This document shows, piece by piece, positions 35,174 to 44,569 of a stretch of DNA of 64,000 bases (its first letter is position 1; the number at the start of each line of letters is the position of its first letter). A model generated the notes under the pieces. That model was not told where the DNA came from. It did not search any database and worked only from the letters and a program-made list of their open reading frames with translations. The position numbers and the translations under genes were made by a program. This DNA is from Faecalibacter bovis (GTDB lineage Bacteria; Bacteroidota; Bacteroidia; Flavobacteriales; Weeksellaceae). The stretch is from NCBI RefSeq assembly GCF_017948305.1, contig NZ_CP072842.1, forward strand, positions 722,001-786,000. The letters run 5' to 3'.

Positions 35174-37366
35174 ATGACATTATCTATTTGGAGATATGCA
35201 CATTTAGCACTTGCAATACTATCTTCAGCTTTTCTTATAATCTTATCGATTACTGGAGTTATTTTAGCTGTTGATGCAATTAATGAAAAATCGCCTGCAT
35301 ACAAAGTTGATAATTTTGAAAATTTAACGCTCGCGCAAGTCATACCGACATTGCGCGAGAATTATTTTGAAATATTAGAAATAAAAGTGGATCATAACGA
35401 TTTTGTTACGATTGACGCCATGGACGAAAATGGAAATTCTTTCCAAGCATATATAAATCCATCTACTGGAAAAAAATTAGGTGAAATTGTTCCGAAAAGT
35501 GATTTCATCAACTGGATAACTTCTTTACATCGTTCCCTATTTTTAAAGGAAACAGGCCGTGCTATTGTAGGTGTTGTATCGTTTTTATTATTACTAATTT
35601 CTATCAGTGGTTTAATCTTAGTAATTAAAAGACAGCAAGGAATTAAAAACTTTTTCACGAAAGTGAACAAAGATTCCTTCTCCCAATATTTTCATGTTGT
35701 TACTGGTCGTTGGTTATTAATACCAATTTTCATCATCGCATTAACCGGAACATTTATTTTCTTAGCTCGATTAGAACCTTTGATCGGAAAACCTACTGAA
35801 GTTGAACATCAAATCAAAGAAAATTTACCCGCAAAAGAATTGAAAGAAATCGAATTCTTTCAAAACACGAAATTAAGCAAGGTCGAAAAGATAGAATTTC
35901 CATTTATTCCTGATGACGAAGCCGAACCATTTATTGTACATTTAAGAAAGAAAACTGTAACAATAAATCAAGTGAATGGTTCTATTATTTCAGAATCAAT
36001 TCATCCTTATTCAGCTATTGTAGAAAAATTCAATATCGATTTACATACTGGTCGAACTAACGTTATTTGGGCAGCAATTTTAGGTATTGCTTCTTTAAAT
36101 ATCCTATTCTTTATTTGGTCTGGATTTGTAATTACAATAAAACGTACACGTACTAAAATTGGAAAGAATAAATACACTGCTAATCAAGCCGAAATCGTAT
36201 TATTAGTTGGTTCAGAAAATGGTTCAACATTAGGATTTGCAAATAAAATTCATGCGCAGTTTTTAGCCAATGGCCAAAAATCGTACATGGCACAAATGAA
36301 TCAATACGAAGTATATCCAAATGCTAAAAACATAATAATTTTAACTTCTACTTACGGATTAGGTGATGCACCTACAAATGCCAAAAAATTTGAAGAATTA
36401 GTTATAAAAAATCCTCAAAAAAATAACATTAGTTTCTCTGTTATCGGATTTGGATCTATAGCATATTCAGAATTTTGTGGATACGCTATAAAAGTGGATC
36501 AATTACTAGCAAAACAAGCTTGGGCAACTCGATTACTTGAATTAAAAACAATCAACGATAAGTCGCCTGAAGAATTTACAAATTGGGTAAATGCTTGGAA
36601 CGAAATTACTGAAATTCAACTTGCTTCTACTCCTGCTTTATACGCTGGTAAAGCTCCGAGATTGAAAAATATTAAAGTAGAAAAAGTAACTAAAACATCA
36701 ACAGAAGATGCAACTTTCAAAGTTATATTTGACTCCAAAATAAAGTATCAATCAGGTGATTTATTAGCCATTTATCCAGCTCATGATCACCGCGAACGTT
36801 TGTATTCGATAGGAAAAGTTGATAGCAAAATGCAATTAATTGTTAAGTTACATGAATTTGGTTTGGGTTCTCAATTTTTGCATAATTTATCAGAAAACAC
36901 CACAATTAAAGCCCGAATTGTAAAGAATAAAGCATTCCATTTTCCTAAAAAAGCGAGTAAAGTTATTATGATTGCAAATGGGACAGGAATTGCACCATTT
37001 TTAGGAATGATTGATGAAAACAAAAACAAGATTGAAACTTATTTGTACACGGGTTTACGATTTAATAATCACATTTCGAAAGAATATCAAAATTTCGCGC
37101 AAAAGCAAATTCAGAATAAACAATTAAATGAATTTCACTTCGCTTTTTCCCGCGAAGAAAATAGACAATATGTTATGGACTTAGTTAAGCGAGATGATGA
37201 TTTTTTTGCTCAAACTTTAAAAAATGGTGGAATTATTATGATTTGTGGTGCATTAGCGATGCAACACGATATCGAAAAGGTATTGGAAGAAATTTGTCAA
37301 TCACACCTTAACCAATCTTTTAATGATTTTAAAACTAATGGTCAGTTTTTAACAGATTGTTATTAA
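35174..37366 (+). CDS. PepSY membrane protein fused to flavodoxin and ferredoxin-NADP-type reductase domains
   Basis: A 730-residue inner-membrane flavoprotein. Residues about 1-335 form a PepSY-TM module with four helices (near 10-30, 130-150, 180-200 and 295-315). A flavodoxin domain starts at Ala339 (VLLVGSENGSTLG, TSTYGLGDAPTNA). A reductase half follows, with RLYSIG at Arg542 for FAD and MIANGTGIAPFLG at Met599, then IMICGALAMQHDIEKVL for NAD(P)H. This resembles the flavoprotein subunit of sulfite reductase joined to a PepSY anchor. It probably moves electrons from cytosolic NADPH across the membrane to reduce a periplasmic substrate, such as ferric siderophore or the DUF2271 protein. 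Confidence 0.88.
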   Translation: MTLSIWRYAHLALAILSSAFLIILSITGVILAVDAINEKSPAYKVDNFENLTLAQVIPTLRENYFEILEIKVDHNDFVTIDAMDENGNSFQAYINPSTGKKLGEIVPKSDFINWITSLHRSLFLKETGRAIVGVVSFLLLLISISGLILVIKRQQGIKNFFTKVNKDSFSQYFHVVTGRWLLIPIFIIALTGTFIFLARLEPLIGKPTEVEHQIKENLPAKELKEIEFFQNTKLSKVEKIEFPFIPDDEAEPFIVHLRKKTVTINQVNGSIISESIHPYSAIVEKFNIDLHTGRTNVIWAAILGIASLNILFFIWSGFVITIKRTRTKIGKNKYTANQAEIVLLVGSENGSTLGFANKIHAQFLANGQKSYMAQMNQYEVYPNAKNIIILTSTYGLGDAPTNAKKFEELVIKNPQKNNISFSVIGFGSIAYSEFCGYAIKVDQLLAKQAWATRLLELKTINDKSPEEFTNWVNAWNEITEIQLASTPALYAGKAPRLKNIKVEKVTKTSTEDATFKVIFDSKIKYQSGDLLAIYPAHDHRERLYSIGKVDSKMQLIVKLHEFGLGSQFLHNLSENTTIKARIVKNKAFHFPKKASKVIMIANGTGIAPFLGMIDENKNKIETYLYTGLRFNNHISKEYQNFAQKQIQNKQLNEFHFAFSREENRQYVMDLVKRDDDFFAQTLKNGGIIMICGALAMQHDIEKVLEEICQSHLNQSFNDFKTNGQFLTDCY

Positions 37367-37404
37367 GTAAATTTTTAAGAGAACCTCAAATTCATTTTAA
37401 AACA

Positions 37405-38409
37405 ATGAAATCCATTCAAAAATACACACTCATTTTTATACTATTTTTTTCTCTAATTCCTTCAAATGCACAAGTTGTTGGAATTAGAGATTCTATTTTG
37501 ATGGGGAGCAAATTTAAAATCACATTAGTCGATAAAGATTCTATTTCAGTCGAAAAAAACATTAACAAAGCTATAGATGAAATAATCAGAATTGAAAATT
37601 TAATCTCAGATTGGATACCCACTTCACAAGTTTCAGAAATTAATCAAAACGCGGGAATAAGACCAGTGCAAGTAGATCGTGAAGTTTTTGAAATAACTAA
37701 ACGCGCCATTTATTTTTCCGAAATTACTAATGGAGCTTTTGATATCAGCTTTGCTGCAATGGATAAAATATGGAAATTTGATGGGACAATGGAAGAAATT
37801 CCAAGTCAAGTAAATATTCAGAAAGCAATCAGAAATATTGGATATCAAAACATTATTCTCGACGAGAAAAATTCTACTATTTTCCTAAAAAACAAAGGAA
37901 TGAAAATTGGTTTTGGATCAACAGGAAAAGGATATGCGGCTGATAAAGCAAAAGAATTTTTACAAAATATTGGCATAAATGCAGGAATAATTGATGCTTC
38001 TGGAGATATAACAACTTGGGGAAATCAACCCAATAAAAAACTTTGGAAAATAGGAATTACAAATCCTTTTCATCGACAAAAAACAGCGGATATTCTCACT
38101 ATGAAAAATGGAGCTGTTACAACTTCAGGCGATTATGAAAAATTTATTCTGATTGATGATGTTCGTTATTCGCATATTATCAATCCTAAAACTGGAATGC
38201 CTTCAACTGGTTTAACAAGCGTAACGGTTATAGGTCCTAATGCTGAAATGTGTAACGGATTTTCAACATCACTCATGGTTTTAGGATTAGAAAAAGGACT
38301 AGAATTAATAAATAAAGAACAGAATTATGCTGCTTTATTGATTACAGATGAAGGAAAAATCATTCATTCAAAACGCTATAAAATCCTTAAGAAATTATTG
38401 AAAAAATAA
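37405..38409 (+). CDS. apbE: FAD:protein FMN transferase ApbE
   Basis: ApbE covalently attaches FMN from FAD to threonine or serine of exported proteins. I start it at ATG 37405 (334 residues), where a signal peptide MKSIQKYTLIFILFFSLIPS begins. The TTG at 37357 lies inside the end of the PepSY gene. Motifs include GSKFKITLVD, LISDWIPTSQVSEIN, FDISFAAMDKIWKF, GSTGKGYAADKA, DASGDI and HIINPKTGMPSTGL, with metal-binding residues. Its presence implies a flavinylated target nearby; the DUF2271 protein is the best local candidate. Confidence 0.93.
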   Translation: MKSIQKYTLIFILFFSLIPSNAQVVGIRDSILMGSKFKITLVDKDSISVEKNINKAIDEIIRIENLISDWIPTSQVSEINQNAGIRPVQVDREVFEITKRAIYFSEITNGAFDISFAAMDKIWKFDGTMEEIPSQVNIQKAIRNIGYQNIILDEKNSTIFLKNKGMKIGFGSTGKGYAADKAKEFLQNIGINAGIIDASGDITTWGNQPNKKLWKIGITNPFHRQKTADILTMKNGAVTTSGDYEKFILIDDVRYSHIINPKTGMPSTGLTSVTVIGPNAEMCNGFSTSLMVLGLEKGLELINKEQNYAALLITDEGKIIHSKRYKILKKLLKK

Positions 38410-38431
38410 TACCTTTAAGTTTTGAACTTCA

Positions 38432-39232
38432 ATGAATAAAATCCTTTTAAAAATATTTAGTTTCTTCTTGGGAATCGTGCTTCTTGCCTTTACGTTGATT
38501 TATTTTTATCAAGAAAAACTCATCTTTCATCCGACTAAATTACCAAAAGATTATACTTACAGATTTGATGAAAATCATGAAGAAATTTCAATTCTTACTG
38601 AACAAAAAGACACCATAAACAGTTTATATTTTTATGCAAAAGAACCAAAAGGTGTTATATATTTTCTACACGGAAATTCGGGTGATTTAAGTGGTTGGGG
38701 CGATGTTGCTCCACATTTTACAAGGAAAAATTATAATGTTTTTATGATTGATTATCGGGGATTTGGTAAAAGTGGAGGGAAAATATTTAGTGAAAATCAA
38801 TTTCTGAATGATGCACAAGTTGGATATGACTTTTTAAAAACTTTACATCCTGAAAATGAAATTATCATTTTAGGTTATTCAATTGGATCTGGACCTGCAT
38901 CATATTTAGCCTCGAAAAATAATCCAAGAAATGTGGTCTTAGCCTCACCATTTTATAGTTTTAAAAGTTTAGCAAAAGAAAAAATCCCTTTCTTACCAAT
39001 ATTTATTCTGAAATACCCTTTAGAATCAAACCAATATTTAAAAGAATCCAAAGCTCCTATCACTATTTTTCACGGAGATGAAGACCAATTAATTCCGATT
39101 CATCACGCGAAAAAATTAGCAAGTGAGTTGAAGAATAAAAATGTGAATTTTTATCCTATAATTGGGCAAGGACATAATGGAATTCTGAAGAATTATTCAT
39201 TTTTAAATAAAATGGATTCAATAATGAATTAA
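38432..39232 (+). CDS. Membrane-anchored alpha/beta hydrolase
   Basis: A 266-residue hydrolase with one N-terminal helix (about residues 7-27), then FHPTKLPKDYTY, as in the BEM46/ABHD13 and YfhR type. The oxyanion part is FLHGNSGDLSGW, the nucleophile elbow is LGYSIGSGPAS, the acid is in FHGDEDQLIP, and the catalytic His in IGQGHNGIL. It starts 22 bases after apbE and may belong to the same transcript. A siderophore-ester hydrolase role is possible but unsupported by sequence alone. It ends four bases from the converging S41 gene, with no terminator between. Confidence 0.8.
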   Translation: MNKILLKIFSFFLGIVLLAFTLIYFYQEKLIFHPTKLPKDYTYRFDENHEEISILTEQKDTINSLYFYAKEPKGVIYFLHGNSGDLSGWGDVAPHFTRKNYNVFMIDYRGFGKSGGKIFSENQFLNDAQVGYDFLKTLHPENEIIILGYSIGSGPASYLASKNNPRNVVLASPFYSFKSLAKEKIPFLPIFILKYPLESNQYLKESKAPITIFHGDEDQLIPIHHAKKLASELKNKNVNFYPIIGQGHNGILKNYSFLNKMDSIMN

Positions 39233-39236
39233 AAAA

Positions 39237-40814
39237 TTACTTCACAACTGATTTTAATTCAATATTATCATTTTTAATATCATTTAAAATCCAACGAATT
39301 TGTGGATCAACTTTGTTTAGTTTATCCTTAAAAGTAGTTTTAATTTCTTTGTGAGGATAAATTCCATGTCCTATCGTATCCGTTTCAAAATAATTCGGTT
39401 TCAAATAAATTGTGCCAATTTGTAACTTTAATTTTGAATTTGGCAATTTGTATTTCGGCATTAAACCTGCTACACTTCCATTTGCATCACCACCTGTTTC
39501 TTCACCAACAAAATAAGCTCTATTAAAACCTTTCAAATTTGAGGAAATTATAGCCGAAGCAGAATATGATCCGCCGTTGATTATCACATACAAATTACCG
39601 TTATAAACATTCTCTGGTTTAGTCGATTTTATGCGACTTAAAGCTGGTTTGATATAGTTTTCATTTTTCTGATTTTTTGAAGTAATTCCATAAGAAACCA
39701 AAGAAATTGGATAAGCCAATGGCAATGTAACATTTGGAAAAACGTTTACAATTGCTCGTTGAAAAGAAGAGGAATTCACCACTAATTGTTCACCTAAATA
39801 ATCGTGTTGATTAGGCACAAAATAAGAAAATAGTTGATACGAATCTGCCAAGCGACCACCACCATTGTTGCGAAGATCTAAAACAAGATTCTTAACTTTA
39901 TAATCCTTAATTATTTGGAAAGCATTTTTATAGTCATCGTTATATTTGCCATAACTAAATGTCGAAACTTTTAAAACAGCAAATGCACTATCATTTGTAG
40001 GAAATGACAACGTTTTGGCATAAGATTTTGATACTTTATTGTAAGAAAATTGGAAATTTTTAATTTTCGGAGCATCAACTTTAGGCTTTGTAACAGCAAT
40101 TTTTATTGTGTCTTTTTGATGTTTTTTCTCTTCTGTTTTCTTTTCAAATTTTCTACCGATTATCTTTTGATAAGATTCTCCATTGTACGAAAAAGTATAT
40201 AAAATAGAATCTTTCACTTGCGATTCTAAGGTATAAAAATAATTAAAGAAATTACGATTTAAGCGATTCTCAAAATAGGTTTCATTAAAGCCATCACCAT
40301 AAAAAGTATTCTTGTATTTCTCTTTCAAATAATAGGGCGAAATCGAATCAATTTTTAAAATTATAGAACCTGGTTTTATACCTAAATCCTTTTCAGAAGT
40401 ACTTAAAACGTATAATGAATCTTTCTCCCAATAAGTAGTTAATTGACCAAATGGTCCAACAGAATTTTTAATTCTTTTCAACTCATTTTTTTCCGATTTT
40501 CTAAAGAGCGGAATCACATCTGTATGGCCATGACGAAGCTTTCGAATCACAGGTTGAATCTTAGTATAAAACTCGTTTGGTTTTAAGGGTTTATGAAAAG
40601 ACTGTTTTAAAGAATCAAACTTATAATCAATCGAATCTTGAGGAAGATACAAATCTAGCTTCACATGATTTTTTTTCAATTTCTTATAAATATAATCCAC
40701 GTCTTGTTGCAGTTGATCAACGGGAATATCTTTTTCAATATGCGCATTGAATCGACTAACCGACTGACAACCGTACATTAGAAGTAATCCTAAAACAAAA
40801 ACAATTTTATTCAT
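39237..40814 (-). CDS. S41-protease-like lipoprotein, copy 2
   Basis: A 525-residue lipoprotein with lipobox LLMYGC (Cys16) and an N-terminal helical segment (DQLQQDVDYIYKKLKKNHVK). The S41 core has KVSTFSYG, LVLDLRNNGGGRLADSYQL, YVIINGGSYSASAI with the presumed catalytic Ser, and FVGEETGGDANG. A lysine-rich insertion (about residues 220-260) separates the PDZ-like region from the core. It is paralogous to the upstream gene, sharing a one-base overlap. Substrate unknown; S41 members cleave misfolded or secreted proteins. Fold assignment is firmer than activity. Confidence 0.8.
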   Translation of the reverse strand: MNKIVFVLGLLLMYGCQSVSRFNAHIEKDIPVDQLQQDVDYIYKKLKKNHVKLDLYLPQDSIDYKFDSLKQSFHKPLKPNEFYTKIQPVIRKLRHGHTDVIPLFRKSEKNELKRIKNSVGPFGQLTTYWEKDSLYVLSTSEKDLGIKPGSIILKIDSISPYYLKEKYKNTFYGDGFNETYFENRLNRNFFNYFYTLESQVKDSILYTFSYNGESYQKIIGRKFEKKTEEKKHQKDTIKIAVTKPKVDAPKIKNFQFSYNKVSKSYAKTLSFPTNDSAFAVLKVSTFSYGKYNDDYKNAFQIIKDYKVKNLVLDLRNNGGGRLADSYQLFSYFVPNQHDYLGEQLVVNSSSFQRAIVNVFPNVTLPLAYPISLVSYGITSKNQKNENYIKPALSRIKSTKPENVYNGNLYVIINGGSYSASAIISSNLKGFNRAYFVGEETGGDANGSVAGLMPKYKLPNSKLKLQIGTIYLKPNYFETDTIGHGIYPHKEIKTTFKDKLNKVDPQIRWILNDIKNDNIELKSVVK

Positions 40815-42436
40815 TACTTATTTCCAGCTTCTATATTATTCAAAATCCATTCTAATTGTGGATCTTTTTGTTGTAATAAATCATCAAAAGTAATATCAAT
40901 CGGGACATTCGGAATTACTCCACGACCTTTTAACTCTCTGGAAGTATTTGGCGTAAATGTCATCATTCCAATTCCTAATTTTATTTTAGAATTTGGTAAT
41001 TTATAAAAATCTGTAACACCCGCAACCGTTCCATTGTAATCACCTCCAGTTTCTTCTCCTACAAAAATTGCTTTACCTTCGTTTTGTAACGAAGCAGCGA
41101 TAATTGATGAAGCTGAATAAGACATTCCATTTGTTAAAACATACAAATTTCCTCTGTATTTATTATTTTCGTTTAACATCTGTTTCTTACTATTCACTCG
41201 ATAATAATAAGCATCATCTTTTTTGTGCGTTCTAAAGAAATCGTTAATCGAATTTCCTATAAAAAATGGTAAAAACAAAGTATGACTTATAATGTTTGGA
41301 TTACGAAAATTAAGAGCTGCTTTAGCTGTTTTTGAATTCACTTTTACATCATTCGTTATAACCATTTGAGGCTCATCTCGTGTTGTTAAAAATGAATATA
41401 AATGGTTAATATCAGTTGGATAACCACCTCCATTATTTCTAATATCTAAAATTAGATGTTGAACGTTGTGTTTTTGAATCGAATCAAAAATAAATTTATA
41501 AGCTTTTTTATGATAGCCTGCAGTAAAAGATTTAATCTTTAAAACAGCTATTGTGGAATCATTTTTAACTGGAAATTGTAATTCTCTTAAATAAGATTTT
41601 GTTGATTTTTGAAAAGCAAAAGACTTGTTAACCTCTCTCTTATGTTTCGCTTTTTGAATCGCAATTAACTTTTCTTCTTTCGTTATTTTTTTCTTAGGTT
41701 CTACTTTTTTTTCTGTTTCTACCGTATCTTTTTTTACAGCATCTTTTACATTTTTATCCTTCTTTGTATATTCTCTTTTTACTATTTGTGTAAATATTGA
41801 ATCGTTCTTTTTTAAGGTTAAAACCAAAGAATCTTGTGGAGCAAGTTCGCGTGACAGATAATTTGAAAAATAACGACCGTAATAATGTTTTTGAAAAGTT
41901 GTAATATAACCATCGCCTTTTCTAAAATCTTTGTATTGATTATAGAAATCTTGATAATTGATCATATTTACGGCTAAAACTTCTGAATTTATAGCAATTG
42001 TTGTGTCTTTTGAAAAACTTTTTTCTAAAATTAAACGATTATCTAAAGATTTGAATTGTAGTAAACCAATTGGACCTTTTGAATCTTTATATTTCTTTTT
42101 TTCTTCTTTTTCAAAACGTCTCCCCAAAGATGTAATATGTGTATGGCCATGACCTAATGAAGCTACAACACGGGAAAATTCTCTCGAAAAATCATTCGGT
42201 TTCATCGGTGAATTTACCGATTTTCTAAAACTATCAATCTTGTTTGAAATTTCATTTTTAGAATAATACCAATCTACATCAACATGTTTTGATAATACCT
42301 TCTTCTTTGCAAATTCGATGTCTTTGTGCAATTCATCAACAGAAATTTCTCGATTCATGTGTGCATTATGCTTTTTAGCAGACGTACAAGAATATGCGCT
42401 AAAAAGGAGGAATAATAATCCTAAAAATTTATTCAT
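40814..42436 (-). CDS. S41-protease-like lipoprotein, copy 1
   Basis: A 540-residue paralogue of the downstream gene, with lipobox SAYSC (Cys17), a similar N-terminal region (NAHMNREISVDELHKDIEFA; the other copy has NAHIEKDIPVDQLQQDVDYI) and the same order of S41 motifs. These are LILDIRNNGGGYPTDINHL, NGMSYSASSIIAASLQ with the presumed Ser, and FVGEETGGDYNGTVAG. A charged insertion around residues 225-270, very rich in Lys and Glu, is longer than in its partner. The pair looks like a tandem duplication. It is probably an outer-membrane or periplasm-facing lipoprotein. Confidence 0.8.
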   Translation of the reverse strand: MNKFLGLLFLLFSAYSCTSAKKHNAHMNREISVDELHKDIEFAKKKVLSKHVDVDWYYSKNEISNKIDSFRKSVNSPMKPNDFSREFSRVVASLGHGHTHITSLGRRFEKEEKKKYKDSKGPIGLLQFKSLDNRLILEKSFSKDTTIAINSEVLAVNMINYQDFYNQYKDFRKGDGYITTFQKHYYGRYFSNYLSRELAPQDSLVLTLKKNDSIFTQIVKREYTKKDKNVKDAVKKDTVETEKKVEPKKKITKEEKLIAIQKAKHKREVNKSFAFQKSTKSYLRELQFPVKNDSTIAVLKIKSFTAGYHKKAYKFIFDSIQKHNVQHLILDIRNNGGGYPTDINHLYSFLTTRDEPQMVITNDVKVNSKTAKAALNFRNPNIISHTLFLPFFIGNSINDFFRTHKKDDAYYYRVNSKKQMLNENNKYRGNLYVLTNGMSYSASSIIAASLQNEGKAIFVGEETGGDYNGTVAGVTDFYKLPNSKIKLGIGMMTFTPNTSRELKGRGVIPNVPIDITFDDLLQQKDPQLEWILNNIEAGNK

Positions 42437-42498
42437 TTTAATAATTAGCTTTAGAAATTTAAATAGAAAATTAAATCATCGTTAGATTTCTGATGAGT

Positions 42499-43101
42499 TT
42501 AAAAATTGACTTCTTTATAAAACTGTTGCACAAAACCTTCCATGTATGCATGACGTTCTTCTGCTATAGCTTTTGCTGTTTTCGTATTCATCAAGTCTTT
42601 TAATTTGAATAATTTATCATAAAAATGCTGAATACTTGAAGCGTTTTTAGAATTATCTTCTGGATTAAATAATATATTCCCCGTACTTCCACCGTATGCA
42701 AAACAACGCGCTATACCAACTGCGCCAATAGCATCTAAACGATCCGCATCCTGTACAATTTCTGCTTCTATAGTTGTCGGTTTATTTCCTTTACTATAAG
42801 AAACTTGAGATACAATTTCATTCACTTGATTAATCAACGAATCGTCTAAACACAAAGATTCCAAATAACTAGTTATTAATTCTTTCGATTTATCAACACC
42901 ATCGTGTAATTTATAATCACCAATATCATGAACCCATGCTGCCAATTCTACCAAAAATGGATCAGCATTTTCTTTTTCTATAATCTTTCTTGCATTTGTA
43001 ACAACACGCTCTATATGAAAATAATCGTGTCCTGTTCCTTCCTCTAAAAAAGTCTTTCTGATGTAAGATTGTACTTCTTTTAAAATTTCATTCTTATTCA
43101 T
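42499..43101 (-). CDS. HD-domain phosphohydrolase
   Basis: A 200-residue HD-superfamily hydrolase. Metal ligands are visible in GHDYFHIERVVTNARKI (His near residue 24), AAWVHDIGDYKLHDG (HD near residue 71) and VQDADRLDAIGAVGIAR (Asp). This matches the YpgQ/YedJ-like group; some members are Mn-dependent nucleotide pyrophosphohydrolases. The precise substrate cannot be read from sequence. It overlaps the end of the 5'-nucleotidase gene by eight bases and is probably co-transcribed with it. Confidence 0.85.
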   Translation of the reverse strand: MNKNEILKEVQSYIRKTFLEEGTGHDYFHIERVVTNARKIIEKENADPFLVELAAWVHDIGDYKLHDGVDKSKELITSYLESLCLDDSLINQVNEIVSQVSYSKGNKPTTIEAEIVQDADRLDAIGAVGIARCFAYGGSTGNILFNPEDNSKNASSIQHFYDKLFKLKDLMNTKTAKAIAEERHAYMEGFVQQFYKEVNF

Positions 43102-44510
43102 GAGTAATTGTAATTCTATTTTCGATTGTAGGATTTATGATTTTTAATTGTTGAATATACTGCTTTAAAACGATATAATCTTCCAAAGAATCGATGTGAT
43201 TTGAATCGATTAAAACCTCATCGTAAGTACTTAATTTACCAAAATTATAATCATTTAAGCACAAGCTATATAAAAAATCATCCTTTATATCATCAAATAC
43301 AAGTTCTTTTGTTTCAGGATTCCATTGATATGTTGCTCCAGAAATCTGAATCAATTTTGGTTTTGAATTAGATAAATAAGAATGAATAAACTTTTTAAAA
43401 TCTTTACCCAACAATTTCACAACAACTATTTTATTTCCAAAAGGTAAAAGCGTTCTAACTTTTTCCAAAGTAAAATCTCCCTTACTTACACTTTTGCGAA
43501 TACCAGAACCATCTATAATAGCCAAATCTGTTTTGTAATGATTTCTCATTGCATCGGTTATTAAATTCCCTGCAAGAGATTCTTTTTTTTAAACTTTCGA
43601 ACGCATCTAAATCAACTTTTAATTCTGCTAAATTTTCTTGTAAAATGGCATCAACTCTTACTTTAACTTTAAGTTCCATTTCCCTGAATTTTCGATCATA
43701 ATTAACTTTAGAATCTAAAGCAATAATTTCTATGATTGGATTTTTATTCTGCGACAAATTAACTTTAGCAACCGAACTCATGTTACCCGCAGTTGCAATT
43801 ATTGGAACATTATTTTGATAATGAATTTGGGTGTGATATTCTTCTAACTCTTCCGTTAATACAAGATTTATTTGTGGAAATTGATGAATTAATTGTTTAT
43901 TTTTTTCTAAATCCATTTGCGTTACCGCAATAATTTGATCAATTGAAGTTAAATCAACAGATTTTAAAACTTTTTCTACAGACGAAAATAAATCAGCTTG
44001 CTGAACTCTTGCATCTTTCTTCGTTGTTTCCATCTGATCTGTTAATCCGATAAAAAGCAACGTTTGATTTTTAATTTTCTTTATGATGTAAGAAGGTAAT
44101 TCATTAAATGGTCGTCCATTTTCATTGATTAAATTAGAAGTAAAAAACTGACCATTTGTAGACTGCATTAATTTTGTAAGATGATCTACACCATAATCAA
44201 ATTCGTGCTGTCCGAAATTAAATAAATCAACTGGAATCTGGTTAAACACTGGCAACATATGCTCTCCTTTATAAATTCCACCATAAAGCACTCCACCAAC
44301 AAAATCACCACCATGAATGGTTATTGTTTGATTATTTTCTTTCTTCGCTAAATCAACAACAGTTTTTAATCGTGCAACTCCACCTCTACCTCCAACAACA
44401 TCGTCTAACTCGTATAATTGATGTGCATCTGTAAAGTAAATCAGTTGTACTTGTGCATTTCCTAGCAACGGAAACATTAAAAATAAAAGTATGTAATAAA
44501 TTGATTTCAT
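43094..44510 (-). pseudogene. Secreted 5'-nucleotidase/metallophosphatase, frameshifted at an A8 run
   Basis: The N-terminal part (44510 to about 43583) has a signal peptide ending GNAQ and metallophosphatase motifs IYFTDAHQ, IHGGDFVGG and FNFGQHEFDYGVD. The C-terminal part continues in another frame from 43582: ESLAGNLITDAMRNHYKTD and IIDGSGIRKSVSKGDFT, typical of the 5'-nucleotidase C-terminal domain. The break is in a run of eight A (minus strand, 43590-43583). With seven A, one 471-residue protein results. Read literally, the first frame ends after about 30 foreign residues at 43482, and the second frame has an internal Met at 43549. It may be a sequencing error, a real mutation, or a slippage-controlled gene. 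Confidence 0.85.
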
Positions 44511-44547
44511 AAAAAAACTTCAACAGCTTAAAGCTATTGAAGTTTTT
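44511..44547 (-). terminator. Terminator after the subtilase gene
   Basis: AAAACTTCAA (44514-44523) and TTGAAGTTTT (44537-44546) form a 10-bp stem with an inner AGC/GCT pair. On the minus strand a T run follows, ending at the 5'-nucleotidase start codon. Confidence 0.85.
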
Positions 44548-44569
44548 ATAATTATTTCAACTTTGAAAG

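Noticed and set aside
38411-38431. CCTTTAAGTTTTGAACTTC before the anchored hydrolase gene as another his-type repeat
   Set aside because: Only a loose match to one arm and no partner arm; likely chance in AT-rich DNA.
42470-42500. AAATCATC...GATGAGTTT as a terminator of the HD-hydrolase unit
   Set aside because: The stem is imperfect with a long loop and has no good T run on the minus strand.
43094-43549. Separate 151-residue gene beginning at the internal Met at 43549
   Set aside because: The same frame extends upstream with ESLAGNLITDA, the expected 5'-nucleotidase sequence, directly to the A8 run; it is the second half of one frameshifted gene.
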